From: Nocardia rhizosphaerihabitans
GTDB taxonomy: Bacteria; Actinomycetota; Actinomycetes; Mycobacteriales; Mycobacteriaceae
Assembly: GCF_014646295.1 (NCBI RefSeq)
Contig: NZ_BMNE01000007.1
Coordinates: 62,001-126,000, forward strand
Reading direction: 5' to 3'
Length of the DNA stretch: 64,000 nt
The translations under genes and the position numbers were made by a program. This document shows, in pieces, positions 29,002-38,118 of the stretch. The notes below the pieces were generated by a model. That model searched no databases and was not told the origin of the DNA. It saw only the letters and a list, made by a program, of their open reading frames with translations. Position 1 is the stretch's first letter. Each line of letters starts with the position of its first letter.

Positions 29002-29781
29002 GTGAGCGCAGTCCTCGTCGAACAACGCGAGCATGTGCTGGTCGTCGTCATCAACCGGCCGCAGGCCATGAACGCGGTCGATGCCGAGGTGAGTACCGGG
29101 GTGGGCGAAGCGCTCGAGCGGGCCGAGGCCGACGCGGGGATCAGGGCCGTGGTGCTCACCGGCGCGGGTGAGCGCGCGTTCTGCGCCGGAGCCGACCTGA
29201 AGGCGATCGGCCGCGGCCAGGGGATTCTCGCTCCCGGACACGAGGATTGGGGCCTGGCCGGATACGTGCGCCACCCCATCAGCAAGCCGACGATCGCGGC
29301 GGTGAACGGCTTCGCCCTCGGCGGCGGCACCGAGCTCGTCCTCGCCAGCGACCTCGCCGTCGCCGCCGAGACCGCCACGTTCGGCCTGCCCGAGGTGGCC
29401 CGCGGCCTGTTCGCGGCCGCGGGCGGCGCCTTCCGGCTGCCCGAGCAGCTGCCGCGCAAGGTCGCCATGGAGATGATCCTGACCGGCGAGCCGATCACCG
29501 CGGCGCGGGCGCTCGAGCTCGGTCTGGTGAACCGGGTCGTCGCGGCCGAGCAGGTGCTCGACGCCGCCCTCGAGCTCGCGGACCGGATCGCGGCCAACGC
29601 GCCGCTGGCGGTGCAGGCGAGCAAGCGGGTCGCGCTCGGTCTGGTCGACGGCAAGATCGCCGACGACGCGGCCTGGGACCTCACCAACCGCGAGATCATG
29701 GGTGTCGCGCGCACCGAGGACGTCCGCGAGGGCACCCTCGCCTTCGCCGAGAAGCGCAAGCCCAACTGGCAGGCCCGCTGA
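29002..29781 (+). CDS. Enoyl-CoA hydratase/crotonase
   Basis: 259 residues, GTG start 6 nt after AAGGAG. Crotonase fold with oxyanion-hole segments AFCAGADLKAI and NGFALGGG; both catalytic glutamates are present (E111 in GGTEL, E131 in LPEVARG), so hydration of 2-enoyl-CoA is expected. Location in the cytoplasm, beta-oxidation or a related CoA pathway. The SDR-like gene starts 5 bp after its stop, suggesting co-transcription. It is divergent from the ECF42 operon. Confidence 0.93.
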   Translation: MSAVLVEQREHVLVVVINRPQAMNAVDAEVSTGVGEALERAEADAGIRAVVLTGAGERAFCAGADLKAIGRGQGILAPGHEDWGLAGYVRHPISKPTIAAVNGFALGGGTELVLASDLAVAAETATFGLPEVARGLFAAAGGAFRLPEQLPRKVAMEMILTGEPITAARALELGLVNRVVAAEQVLDAALELADRIAANAPLAVQASKRVALGLVDGKIADDAAWDLTNREIMGVARTEDVREGTLAFAEKRKPNWQAR

Positions 29782-29786
29782 CCGCG

Positions 29787-30623
29787 ATGCGAATTCTGAT
29801 TCTCGGCGCCTCGGGTTTCGTCGGCGGCGCGCTGCACGCGCAGCTGGGTGCACGCCATGACGTCGTCGGGACGAGCAGGTCCGGGAACGGCCTGGTCCCG
29901 CTGGATCTCGCCGATGCCGATGCGGTCCGCGCGCTCGTCGCGGACCGCGTCGACGTGGTGATCCACGCCGCCGGGATCGTGGATCTGGCTACCGCCCAAC
30001 GGGATCCGGAGGCGGCCTACGCGGCGAACGTCGCGCCGATGGCCGCACTGCTCGACGCGATCGACGACGCGGGCGCGAAACTGGTGTACCTGTCGACCGA
30101 CAACGTGTTCGACGGCACGCGGGAGTACTACGACGAAATCGCGCTGCGCACACCGATCAACGTCTACGGCTGCACCAAGGCCGCCGCCGAGCAGCTGGTC
30201 CTCGCCCGCGCCGGACACCTCGTCGCCCGGCTCCCGCTGGTCTACGGCCGCAGCCCGCGCTCGGACAAATTCCTCGCCCGCTTCACCGCCCCGACCATCG
30301 AGGCGCGCACCGATATCGTGTGCAATCCGCTGTATCTGCCCAGCCTGGCGCCCATGCTCGAGCACCTCGCGGACGAGACCGGCGTGGTCCACCTGGCCGG
30401 TGCGGAGACGGTGAGCCGCTACGAACTGACGACCCGCGTGCGCGACCGGCTCGGCGCGCCTGCCCGAATTGTGCCCACCGACAACGATTCCGCACCACCG
30501 GACTGCCCGCGACCACGGCGCCTGGTCCTGCGCAGCGTCCGGCACACCCTCACCGGACCCGGGATCGACGCCGCCCTCGACGACCTCATCGGCCCTGCGC
30601 CGACTCCTCCGCCTGCGCGCTGA
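29787..30623 (+). CDS. NAD-dependent epimerase / dTDP-4-dehydrorhamnose reductase-like SDR
   Basis: 278-residue extended SDR. Rossmann site ILILGASGFVGGAL (residues 3-16) and active-site YGCTKAA (YxxxK) with upstream Ser/Thr in YLSTDNVFDG. The STDNVFDG-NVYGCTKAAAE pattern resembles RmlD-type sugar-nucleotide reductases. It follows the crotonase by 5 bp, an unexplained pairing, and overlaps the convergent TetR gene by 38 bp at the 3' end. The substrate is unknown. Confidence 0.85.
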   Translation: MRILILGASGFVGGALHAQLGARHDVVGTSRSGNGLVPLDLADADAVRALVADRVDVVIHAAGIVDLATAQRDPEAAYAANVAPMAALLDAIDDAGAKLVYLSTDNVFDGTREYYDEIALRTPINVYGCTKAAAEQLVLARAGHLVARLPLVYGRSPRSDKFLARFTAPTIEARTDIVCNPLYLPSLAPMLEHLADETGVVHLAGAETVSRYELTTRVRDRLGAPARIVPTDNDSAPPDCPRPRRLVLRSVRHTLTGPGIDAALDDLIGPAPTPPPAR

Positions 30624-31209
30624 TCGCCGTCCCCATCCACCGGCGCAGATAGCGCCGCAGTTCCTCGTCGCCGCGCGGCGGATTGCCGGGCGAGAGGAAG
30701 AACGACTGCATGGTGCGCAGGGCGTATTCGACGAGTCCGCGCAGCGCCGGTTCGTCGTATCCGTAAGCCTCCCAGTCGACATCGAAGCGCCGGATCATCG
30801 TCATGCCGAAGGCCTGCGCCTCGTCGGAGGTGAGGCTGTCGGTGTGCAGGTTCGAGTACGAACTCGACAGCAGGATGCCCAGGTGCGGGGTCTGACGGAC
30901 CTCGGTGAGGGTGTAGACGACGGCTTCGATCATCGCGTCGGCCGGGTCGGCGAGCCCGCGAACATGCGCGGTCAGCCGGTCGAGGAAGCCGTCGACCGAG
31001 GCGATGGCCGCGGCCGTCATCAGGGCGTCGGCGCTGGGGAAATACCGGTAGACGGTCTGACGGATGACCCCGAGCGATTCCGCGACGTCGGCGATGCTGA
31101 TCTCCGCCCCCGTCCGGCCGATGAGATCTACTGCCGCGGCGATGATCCGGCGCGCGGCTTCCGCATCGTCCGCCGGCGGACTGCCACCCCATCCACGTCT
31201 GCGCGCCAC
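30586..31209 (-). CDS. TetR-family transcriptional regulator
   Basis: 207 residues from GTG 31209 (VARRRGWGGSPPADD). The frame is open upstream, but an ATG at 31263 would lie inside an inverted repeat and is less likely. HTH: ISIADVAESLGVIRQTVYRYFPSADALM. It is divergent from the PF10118-like/membrane-protein gene pair, which it probably controls. The start is uncertain because no good ribosome-binding site is visible. Confidence 0.82.
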   Translation of the reverse strand: MARRRGWGGSPPADDAEAARRIIAAAVDLIGRTGAEISIADVAESLGVIRQTVYRYFPSADALMTAAAIASVDGFLDRLTAHVRGLADPADAMIEAVVYTLTEVRQTPHLGILLSSSYSNLHTDSLTSDEAQAFGMTMIRRFDVDWEAYGYDEPALRGLVEYALRTMQSFFLSPGNPPRGDEELRRYLRRWMGTAISAQAEESAQGR

Positions 31210-31258
31210 CGGGTGGACGCTAGCACAGCCCCAGGTCACGGCGAATTCCGCGAAAGTT

Positions 31259-31288
31259 ATCATACACTCGAAGGCTCGTGCGTATGAT
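31259..31288. promoter_or_regulatory. Inverted repeat between TetR and metalloprotein genes
   Basis: ATCATAC (31259-31265) and GTATGAT (31282-31288) are perfect arms separated by 16 bp, in the divergent region. A probable operator for the adjacent TetR protein, inferred from position. Confidence 0.5.
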
Positions 31289-31340
31289 TGCCTCATCACC
31301 CGAGCGGCAGGCACACGCCCGAACAACGAGGTACTCCACC

Positions 31341-32267
31341 GTGACCGACCTTCATGTCCGCAAAATGGACTTCGCCTTCTCCGACTACGACGTGCCGTTC
31401 CTGTGGAATCCACAGAACCCGGCGTTCTCCTCGATGGCCAATGCCGTCTCGTTCCTGGCGATCGGCTTCGAGAAGATGATCGTGCAGCTGATCACGCAGG
31501 CGAAACCGCAGATCACCGACCCCGAAGTGGCCGAGGAAGCCGACGCATTCATGCGTCAGGAGGGCCAGCATTCGACGGCCCATCGCCAGCACGTCAAGGC
31601 GCTGATCCGGCGCTATCCGGGTCTGCAGCAGACCCTGGACGCGGTGATCGCCGAGTTCGACAAGCTCACCGCGAGCACCCCGATCAAGTACCGCCTCGCC
31701 TACACCGCCGATCTCGAGGCGACGTTCACGCCGGTGTTCAAGCTGATGCTCGACAATGACTCGACCCTGTTCGCCCCCGGTGACGACCGGGTCGCCTCGC
31801 TGTTCATCTGGCATTTCGTCGAGGAGGTCGAGCACCGCAGTTCGGCGCTGATCATCTTCAACTCGGTGGTCGACAGCGAGCTGTACCGGATGCGGGTGGC
31901 GCCCTCGATCTTCCGGCACGTCCTGCAGGTGATCCGCGTGGCCTGCGAAGGCTTCAACGAGCATGTGCCGCTGGCGGATCGGCAGGTCGACGCGTTGTCG
32001 ATGTTCGCGAACTACCGTCGCGGGCAGACCCTGCGCCGGCTGTTGCCCGGTCTGAAGCCCGCCGACAACGGCACCATGCCGCGCGCGTTCGACGATCTGG
32101 GCCTGGGTGAACAGCTCGTCGCCCTTGGCGGCATCATCCGCAGCCAGATGCCCCGGCACAATCCCGCGCACGAGAACCTGCCCGCGCTGGCCGACGAGTG
32201 GTTCCGCCGCTACGACGAGGGCTACGACGTCACCCGTTGGTACACCGCCGATTCCGTCAGCTCGTAG
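31341..32267 (+). CDS. Predicted metal-dependent hydrolase family protein (PF10118-like, diiron-type helices)
   Basis: 308 residues from GTG 31341; a start 21 codons upstream is possible. Mostly helical, with Glu/His clusters typical of carboxylate-bridged metal sites: RQEGQHSTAHRQH (about 70-82) and HFVEEVEHRSSAL (about 157-169), plus NEHVPLAD and HNPAHENL. These match the actinobacterial metal-dependent hydrolase family PF10118, related in pattern to ferritin-like diiron proteins. No reaction is established. The membrane-protein gene follows 11 bp later. Confidence 0.8.
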   Translation: MTDLHVRKMDFAFSDYDVPFLWNPQNPAFSSMANAVSFLAIGFEKMIVQLITQAKPQITDPEVAEEADAFMRQEGQHSTAHRQHVKALIRRYPGLQQTLDAVIAEFDKLTASTPIKYRLAYTADLEATFTPVFKLMLDNDSTLFAPGDDRVASLFIWHFVEEVEHRSSALIIFNSVVDSELYRMRVAPSIFRHVLQVIRVACEGFNEHVPLADRQVDALSMFANYRRGQTLRRLLPGLKPADNGTMPRAFDDLGLGEQLVALGGIIRSQMPRHNPAHENLPALADEWFRRYDEGYDVTRWYTADSVSS

Positions 32268-32278
32268 GAGGCAGCCCG

Positions 32279-33430
32279 ATGGCCGAACACTGTTCACCCA
32301 CCTTCGCCGAGCTCGCCACCCAGCTCGGTTTCTCCTGCGAGGAAGCCGGCGGTCTCGTCGAGTTCCGCAGTCCCTTCGCGCTGGAGAACTGGACGCTGCC
32401 GGTTCTCGAGATCACCATCGTGCTCGGTGCGGTGCTCGCGCTCTGGTACGCGATCGTGCGCCTGCGCCGCCACGGCGACCCCACCGATCTGGTGCTGTGG
32501 TTCGGCGCGACCGCCTATCTGTTCGTCATCGAGCCGCCACTGTATTTCCCGGCCGCGTTCGGCATCGAGGACCACGTCGACACGATGTTCGCGCACAACG
32601 TGTTCACCGTCGACTTCCTGTGGGGCCGATTGCCGATCTACATCGTGGCGATCTATCCGCTGATGGCCACGCTGGCGTTCGGGATCGTCCGGATGCTCGG
32701 CATCTTCCGGCAGTACGGTGTGCTCGTCGGCGCGATCTGCGTCGGCTTCGTGCACCACGCGTTCTACGAGATCTTCGACCATCTCGGTCCGCAGCTGCGG
32801 TGGTGGGAATGGTCGGTCGACAATCCCATCAACCAGCCGATGTTCGACGCGGTGCCGATGGGCAGCGTGGTCGTGTTCGCCGCGCTGTGGCCGATGTCGC
32901 TGGCGTTCTGCGTGCAGTACTTCGTCGGCCGCCAGGTCGATCAGGGCCGGAACTTCTCCGGCGTCGAATTGGTCTGGCGCACAGTGGTGATCGGCCTGCT
33001 CGCCTCGGTCGGCACCTTCCTGCTCCCGCTGCCCGCGACCGTGCTCGGCATGAGCAGTACGACGGTGCGAGGCGTGGTCTACGCGCTGGAACTGGTCGTG
33101 CTCTCCGTCGTCGCCGCGGTCGTCATGGTTCGCCAGTGGAGGCGGCTGCGCCAGGATGGCGCGACGGGTCCGCGCTATCTGAACCCGTTCGTCCAGCGCT
33201 ACGCCATCGTCTATCTGGTGGTGATGGCCGTCCTCTGGATCACGGCCCTGCCGGCGTTCTTCGACGCCGTCGACGGTGAGACGAGCAACGGCGATCCCAT
33301 CGGAAATCTCTGGTACACGCTGGCCTGCTTCGCCATCGCCGTGCTGTCGGTGCTGGCCACCTTCACGCTGCCCCGCGCAGGCGACGACGCCGCCGCGCCG
33401 GAGTCGGCGAACGCGGCGGTCACCGGCTGA
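32279..33430 (+). CDS. Nine-helix integral membrane protein of unknown function
   Basis: 383 residues, ATG preceded by TAGGAGG. About nine hydrophobic helices (first LPVLEITIVLGAVLALWYAIV at 44-64, last WYTLACFAIAVLSVLATFTLP near the C-terminus). Polar residues embedded in or near helices include VHHAFYEIFDHLG (about 156-168), with two His and acids that could bind metal. The pairing with the metalloprotein gene and a TetR suggests a lipid-modifying membrane system; that is inference. I do not recognise a named family with confidence. Confidence 0.82.
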   Translation: MAEHCSPTFAELATQLGFSCEEAGGLVEFRSPFALENWTLPVLEITIVLGAVLALWYAIVRLRRHGDPTDLVLWFGATAYLFVIEPPLYFPAAFGIEDHVDTMFAHNVFTVDFLWGRLPIYIVAIYPLMATLAFGIVRMLGIFRQYGVLVGAICVGFVHHAFYEIFDHLGPQLRWWEWSVDNPINQPMFDAVPMGSVVVFAALWPMSLAFCVQYFVGRQVDQGRNFSGVELVWRTVVIGLLASVGTFLLPLPATVLGMSSTTVRGVVYALELVVLSVVAAVVMVRQWRRLRQDGATGPRYLNPFVQRYAIVYLVVMAVLWITALPAFFDAVDGETSNGDPIGNLWYTLACFAIAVLSVLATFTLPRAGDDAAAPESANAAVTG

Positions 33431-33436
33431 GCCCAC

Positions 33437-33469
33437 GCCGCCCGCCCCGGGAGTTCCAGGGCGGGCGGC
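33437..33469. terminator. GC-rich hairpin terminator
   Basis: Perfect 11-bp stem GCCGCCCGCCC/GGGCGGGCGGC (33437-33447 with 33459-33469) immediately after the membrane-protein stop and before the NACHT gene. No T-run. Confidence 0.7.
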
Positions 33470-33519
33470 GGATCTCCAATGCCCCTGCGGGCCATGGCCT
33501 TCGGTGGGATCATGGCCTC

Positions 33520-35547
33520 GTGACAGGCATGGCGGAAGGTGCTGCTGTCGTCCGGGTCGGCGCGAAAGCCGCAGGCCCGCTGCGGCGCAGACTGTTCCCG
33601 GAGACCTCCGACCCGGCGCTGGCTCGACACGCCGACGAACTGGCGGGCAAGGTTCGGCGCCGGGAACGAGAACTGCGGGCTCAGCTGAGCGCGGCACCGT
33701 CCGATGTCATCGCCGTCGAGATCACCGTGGACGCGAAGGCCGTCGACGGCGCCGTGCAGGTCACCGGCCTCACCGAGCATGTGCGGTCGCTCCCGGAGCC
33801 GCGGCGGGTGCTGATCCACGGCGAAGCGGGCAGCGGCAAGACTGTCGCGGCCACCTACCTGACCCTGGGGCTGCTCGATCACCGCGACGAGGTGGCCGAC
33901 TTTCCGCGCGCGAACGTCGCCGTTCCGGTGCGGGTGAACGCCGCGGGCTGGAATGGCAGGCAACACTTCTCGCGGTGGTTGATCGAACGGCTCGGCTCCG
34001 ACTACGGACTGCATCCCCGGGTGGCGAAAGCCCTGGTCGAATCGGAGCGCATTCTCCCGCTGATCGACGGGCTCGACGAAATGGACTCCGTCGAGGCCGC
34101 ATACGAAGCGCTGCGCAAGCTCAGCCGTGAGCCATGGAAAGGCAGGCAACTGGTAGTCCTGTGTCGCACAGAGGACTTCGAGGACCTTCGCCGGCACGCC
34201 GCCGACGCACGCCTCGCTTCCGCGGCCACGATGGAAATGCGGCCGTTGACCCATCGACAGACCATCGGCTACCTGGCGAGTCAGCAGGCCAAGGACCACG
34301 TGCCCGACGATGCCTGGACCGACGTGATCGACCGGATCGAGCACGCGCCGACCGGTCCGTTGGCGACCGCGCTGCGCACGCCATGGATGCTCGCCCTCGC
34401 CGTCGTCGCCGAGCAACACGACGCAGGTATCGGCACCAAGCTCACCCGGTTCGACGACGCCGACGCCATTCGCAACCAGTTGCTCGCCACACAGGTTCGC
34501 GCGGCGGTGGCAGGCACGAACCCGGAGGGAGAATTCGAGGACTACACCGAAGCGAACGTCACGCAGTGGCTGGCGACGCTGGCCCATCGACTCGACGACC
34601 GGGCGACCGCCGGTCAGGACGGCACCACGATGCAGCTCGACGAGGTCTGGGAGCTGGCCGGACCGATCCGCTGCCGCGTTCTCTACAGTCTGGTGTGCGG
34701 ACTGATCGCGCTGCTCGGCCTCGTACTGTCGTTCCTCGCACCGGCGCCGGAGGGGCCGACGTGGCTCGACGCGGCGGTATGGACATGGCTGCCGCTCCTC
34801 GCCTTTCCACTCGCAGTGATGGTTGTGACCAGTGGTCCCGCGGACGTCCAGGCACGTCGTCTCGCCTGGCGCAGACCGGGGCGCGCATGGCGGCACGTGG
34901 TCGCGAGACTGACGGAGCCGATCGCCATCGCGCTCTGCGTCGCGGTGATCTGTGCTGTGGCGGTGGTATTCGGCGGCATGACCGGCCGCGACGCTCTGAC
35001 GATCGCGGCGCTGGCGGCCCCCGGATGCCTGGCCTACGGGTTGGTGAATGTGCTGTCGGTCGACAGCGACGAGATGTACGAACTGGTCATGCACGAAACT
35101 CGCCTCCTCCGCGACGACGCGACGGCCGCCGTGGTCATCGGTGGACTCACCGCGGCCTCGATCTGGGGTGGCGTCGTCGGTGCGGACCGACTCGGAGGCG
35201 AGCCCGACGGCAGCCTTCTCACACCGCTGTACACGGCCGGGTACCTCGGGCTGATCGTCACCCTGCTCTACGGCGTCGCCACCGGCCGCTACCTCACCGC
35301 CATGGCGCTCTTCGCGATGACCGGTTCCTTTCCCGATCGCCCGGCCCGCTTCCTCGACTGGGCTCGCCGGGGTGGCCTGCTGGGTGTCTCGTACGCGGCC
35401 TATCAGTTCCGGCACGAGACCTTCCGCGAGTGGGTGAAGGCCAACGCCCCGAGGCCGCCGGACACCCGGCCCGCGCCGAACGCCGTCCGCGCGCGGGCCG
35501 AGCGGTGGATGTCGGCGATCCGGGATCGAGTGCGGCGGGCGGCCTGA
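33520..35547 (+). CDS. NACHT-domain NTPase with C-terminal transmembrane region
   Basis: 675-residue STAND-type ATPase. Walker A is GEAGSGKT (101-108), Walker B is LPLIDGLDEMD (about 179-187), and the NACHT sensor region RQLVVLCRTEDFEDLR and PLTHRQTIGYL follow. From about residue 385 there are five or six hydrophobic helices (VLYSLVCGLIALLGLVLSFL, IAIALCVAVICAVAVVFGG, LYTAGYLGLIVTLLYGVA) and an ending YQFRHETFREWV, a motif common at the end of such proteins in actinomycetes. NACHT proteins act as oligomerising sensors and some protect against phage; no effector domain other than the membrane region is visible. Monocistronic between terminators. GTG 33520 or ATG 33529 may be the start. Confidence 0.88.
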   Translation: MTGMAEGAAVVRVGAKAAGPLRRRLFPETSDPALARHADELAGKVRRRERELRAQLSAAPSDVIAVEITVDAKAVDGAVQVTGLTEHVRSLPEPRRVLIHGEAGSGKTVAATYLTLGLLDHRDEVADFPRANVAVPVRVNAAGWNGRQHFSRWLIERLGSDYGLHPRVAKALVESERILPLIDGLDEMDSVEAAYEALRKLSREPWKGRQLVVLCRTEDFEDLRRHAADARLASAATMEMRPLTHRQTIGYLASQQAKDHVPDDAWTDVIDRIEHAPTGPLATALRTPWMLALAVVAEQHDAGIGTKLTRFDDADAIRNQLLATQVRAAVAGTNPEGEFEDYTEANVTQWLATLAHRLDDRATAGQDGTTMQLDEVWELAGPIRCRVLYSLVCGLIALLGLVLSFLAPAPEGPTWLDAAVWTWLPLLAFPLAVMVVTSGPADVQARRLAWRRPGRAWRHVVARLTEPIAIALCVAVICAVAVVFGGMTGRDALTIAALAAPGCLAYGLVNVLSVDSDEMYELVMHETRLLRDDATAAVVIGGLTAASIWGGVVGADRLGGEPDGSLLTPLYTAGYLGLIVTLLYGVATGRYLTAMALFAMTGSFPDRPARFLDWARRGGLLGVSYAAYQFRHETFREWVKANAPRPPDTRPAPNAVRARAERWMSAIRDRVRRAA

Positions 35548-35619
35548 CCTACGCGCCGGAGTAGTCACCGCCCGGCACCACAGGTCCGGGGGACATACAC
35601 GGCTCCGTACCATCGACCT

Positions 35620-36876
35620 ATGAGCGTCACCGACCACACCGAGCGCACGGCCGACACCAGCTCGTCCGAGACCGGGACGCAGACGGCCACGCCGGAGAAG
35701 GTCGTGCGGCGGCGGCCCAAGAACCGGCGGGCCCAGATCGCCGCGGAGGCCGCGTCCGCGTTCGGCGCGCACGGGTATCACGGTGTGAGCATGGAGGACA
35801 TCGCAGGCAAGCTCGGGATCAGCTCGGCCGCGCTCTACCGGCACTACCGCAGCAAGTACGCGCTGTTCCGGGAGGAGCTGTTCCGGCTCGCCGATGTCAC
35901 GGTGGCGGCGGTGACGCTGCCCGAGGACGCGACGCAGTGGTCACCGCAGGAACGCCTCGACCATGTCATCGACGCCGTCATCGCCAAAACCATCGGCAAT
36001 CGGTCGACGACCGCGCTGGTCCGCTGGGAACGCCGGTATCTCGACGAGAGTGACCGGCAGGCCCTCGACGACAAGTTCGCCGAGGCGGTTCGCCTGCTCG
36101 GCGGCGTGGTCCGTGAGCTGCGTCCCGAACTCCCCCGCGACGACGTCGCCGTCCGATCCGTGGCGGTGTTCAGCGTGGTCAGCAGCATCGGCGACCACCA
36201 CGCGACCCTGCCGACCAGACTGCTCACCCCCCTGCTCGCTTCGACCTGCCGGGCGCTGATCGATGTCGACCTGCCCGCGCCGGAGCCCGCGCGCCCGCCG
36301 GCCGAGCCCGACACCGGATCGCCGTTCATGCACGAAGTGCTGCTGTCGAAGTCGGTGGAACTCTTCCATGAGCGCGGCTACCAGAATGTCAGCGTCGAGG
36401 ACATCGCCACCGCGGCCGATCTGGCCACCGCCTCGGCCGTCTACCGCTACTACCGCAGCAAGAGCGACCTGCTCGCCGCGGCATTCCGCCGCGCCGCCGA
36501 TATCGTCTCCGGCGCGATCGGCCCGGCGGTCGCCGCCTCGACCTCCCCCGCCGAAGCCCTGTCGTCGCTGATCGACATGTACGTCCAGGGCTCCTTCGCC
36601 GAGCGCGCCCTCACCTACGTCTATTACGCCGAATTCGGCAATGTCGCCGCCGAGGACCGGGTGACGCTGCAGCACATCCAGCAACTGGTCATCGCCGAAT
36701 GGACCAAACTCCTGGTACAAGTCCGCCCCGAGCTGACGGAAGCCGAAGCCCGCATCCTCGTCCACGCCGGCTTCGCCCTGGTCGTCGACCTCGGCCGCGC
36801 CTTCGGCAACGAGGGCGTCGCCCCCCAGAACCGCGTCGTCACCCTCCACCGCACCACCCTGTTCGGCCACGCCTGA
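35620..36876 (+). CDS. Double TetR regulator (Mce3R-like), paralogue 1
   Basis: 418 residues made of two complete TetR units in one chain. The first HTH is VSMEDIAGKLGISSAALYRHY (about 56-76), the second VSVEDIATAADLATASAVYRY (about 260-281), each followed by its own helical ligand domain. M. tuberculosis Mce3R, repressor of mce3 and nearby lipid genes, has this architecture. A clear paralogue lies at 61011-62312, directly after the mce operon here. Both share RRRPKNRRAQIAAE and GAHGYHGVSM. It is convergent with the acyl-CoA dehydrogenase operon. Confidence 0.92.
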   Translation: MSVTDHTERTADTSSSETGTQTATPEKVVRRRPKNRRAQIAAEAASAFGAHGYHGVSMEDIAGKLGISSAALYRHYRSKYALFREELFRLADVTVAAVTLPEDATQWSPQERLDHVIDAVIAKTIGNRSTTALVRWERRYLDESDRQALDDKFAEAVRLLGGVVRELRPELPRDDVAVRSVAVFSVVSSIGDHHATLPTRLLTPLLASTCRALIDVDLPAPEPARPPAEPDTGSPFMHEVLLSKSVELFHERGYQNVSVEDIATAADLATASAVYRYYRSKSDLLAAAFRRAADIVSGAIGPAVAASTSPAEALSSLIDMYVQGSFAERALTYVYYAEFGNVAAEDRVTLQHIQQLVIAEWTKLLVQVRPELTEAEARILVHAGFALVVDLGRAFGNEGVAPQNRVVTLHRTTLFGHA

Positions 36877-36881
36877 CGACA

Positions 36882-36916
36882 ACTCGCTGCCGCTCCGGCG
36901 TGGAGCGGCAGCGAGT
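36882..36916. terminator. Perfect 15-bp hairpin terminator
   Basis: Stem 36882-36896 with 36902-36916, no mismatch, five-base loop GGCGT, between the convergent double-TetR gene and the acyl-CoA dehydrogenase gene. It probably serves both. Confidence 0.85.
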
Positions 36917-36935
36917 GCCGGTGCGAGACAGGGGG

Positions 36936-38081
36936 TTACAGGCCCAGGGTGCGGCCGATGATGTCGCGCTGGATTTCGCTGGTGCCGCCGAAGATGGTGG
37001 AGACCAGGGCGCCGCGGACATGCTTTTCCATGTCGAACTCGCGGGCGTAGCCGTAGCCGCCCATCATCTGCATGCCCTCCAGTGCCACCCGCTTGCTGGT
37101 CTCGGTGGCCTTGAGCTTGGCCATCGAGGCCTCCCTGGCGAGCACCTTGTTCGGGTTGGCGTCGGCTTCCCTCGCCACGCTGTAGATCAGCAGCTTGGTG
37201 CACTCGATCTCGGTGGCCAGGTCGGCCAGGCGGTGGCGCAGCGACTGGAACGAGCCGACCGGCCTGCCGAACTGCTTGCGCTGGGTGACGAAGGCGATGG
37301 TGTCCTCGAACGCACGCTCGGCGGCGCCCAGGCTCATGGCGGCCAGGATGAGGCGCTCGAAGTTGAGCCCGGTCATCAGCTGACGCCAGCCGTTGCCCTC
37401 CTCGCCGACCACCGCGTCCTCGGGCAGCACACAGTCGGTGATGTACAGGTCGTTGGTCTCGGTCTGGTTGCCCATCAGCTCGATCGGGGTGATCTGCAGG
37501 CCGGGGGTGTCGGCGGGCACGTGGAACATGGTGAGCCCCTCGTGCTTTCCGCCCTCCTTCGAGGTGCGGGCCACGAGCAGGATGTTCTCGGAGATGTGGG
37601 CGTTGGAACACCAGGTCTTCTGCCCGTTGATCAGCCAGCCGTCGGCGGTCTTGACCGCCTTGGTCGACAGGTTGCCCACGTCCGAGCCCGCCTCGGGCTC
37701 CGACATCGAGATCGACTGGGAGGCACCGCGAACGATGCCGCGCAGCACGTTGTCCTTCTGCGCCTCGGTGCCGAACTTGGCGTAGGCGCCACCGGTGATC
37801 AGCGTCGGACCGATCGCCCCGATCGGCAGCATGCCGCGCAGGCTCTCCTCGAGCAGGATGCACATGTCGACCATCGAGGCCGCCGACCCGCCGTACTCCT
37901 CGGGAATCGTCAGACCGAGCCAGCCGAGCTCGGCCATCTTCGCGTACACGCCGGGGTTGTGCTGTTCCTTGTCGTGCTCGGTCAGCGCGTCACGCTGCTC
38001 CCGAGTCCCCGCCTCACGCTTGGCGAACGCGGCCACCGCCGCGGCGAAATCCTTTTGTTCCGGGCTGAATTCGACGCCCAT
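36936..38081 (-). CDS. Acyl-CoA dehydrogenase
   Basis: 381-residue FAD-dependent enzyme that introduces a 2,3-double bond in acyl-CoAs. FAD/substrate segments SISMSEPEAGSDVGNLST, KTWCSNAH and RKQFGRPVGSFQSLRHRLAD. At the position of the MCAD catalytic Glu the sequence is FGGTSEIQRD (Gly365), while E242 in LNFERLIL matches the alternative catalytic Glu of isovaleryl-CoA and long-chain enzymes. ATG after AGAGGG. It lies 37 bp after the aldehyde dehydrogenase gene, probably one operon. Confidence 0.93.
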   Translation of the reverse strand: MGVEFSPEQKDFAAAVAAFAKREAGTREQRDALTEHDKEQHNPGVYAKMAELGWLGLTIPEEYGGSAASMVDMCILLEESLRGMLPIGAIGPTLITGGAYAKFGTEAQKDNVLRGIVRGASQSISMSEPEAGSDVGNLSTKAVKTADGWLINGQKTWCSNAHISENILLVARTSKEGGKHEGLTMFHVPADTPGLQITPIELMGNQTETNDLYITDCVLPEDAVVGEEGNGWRQLMTGLNFERLILAAMSLGAAERAFEDTIAFVTQRKQFGRPVGSFQSLRHRLADLATEIECTKLLIYSVAREADANPNKVLAREASMAKLKATETSKRVALEGMQMMGGYGYAREFDMEKHVRGALVSTIFGGTSEIQRDIIGRTLGL

Positions 38082-38118
38082 ACTGTCCCTCTTCTTCCGT
38101 GCTGATCGATGGTTGGGT

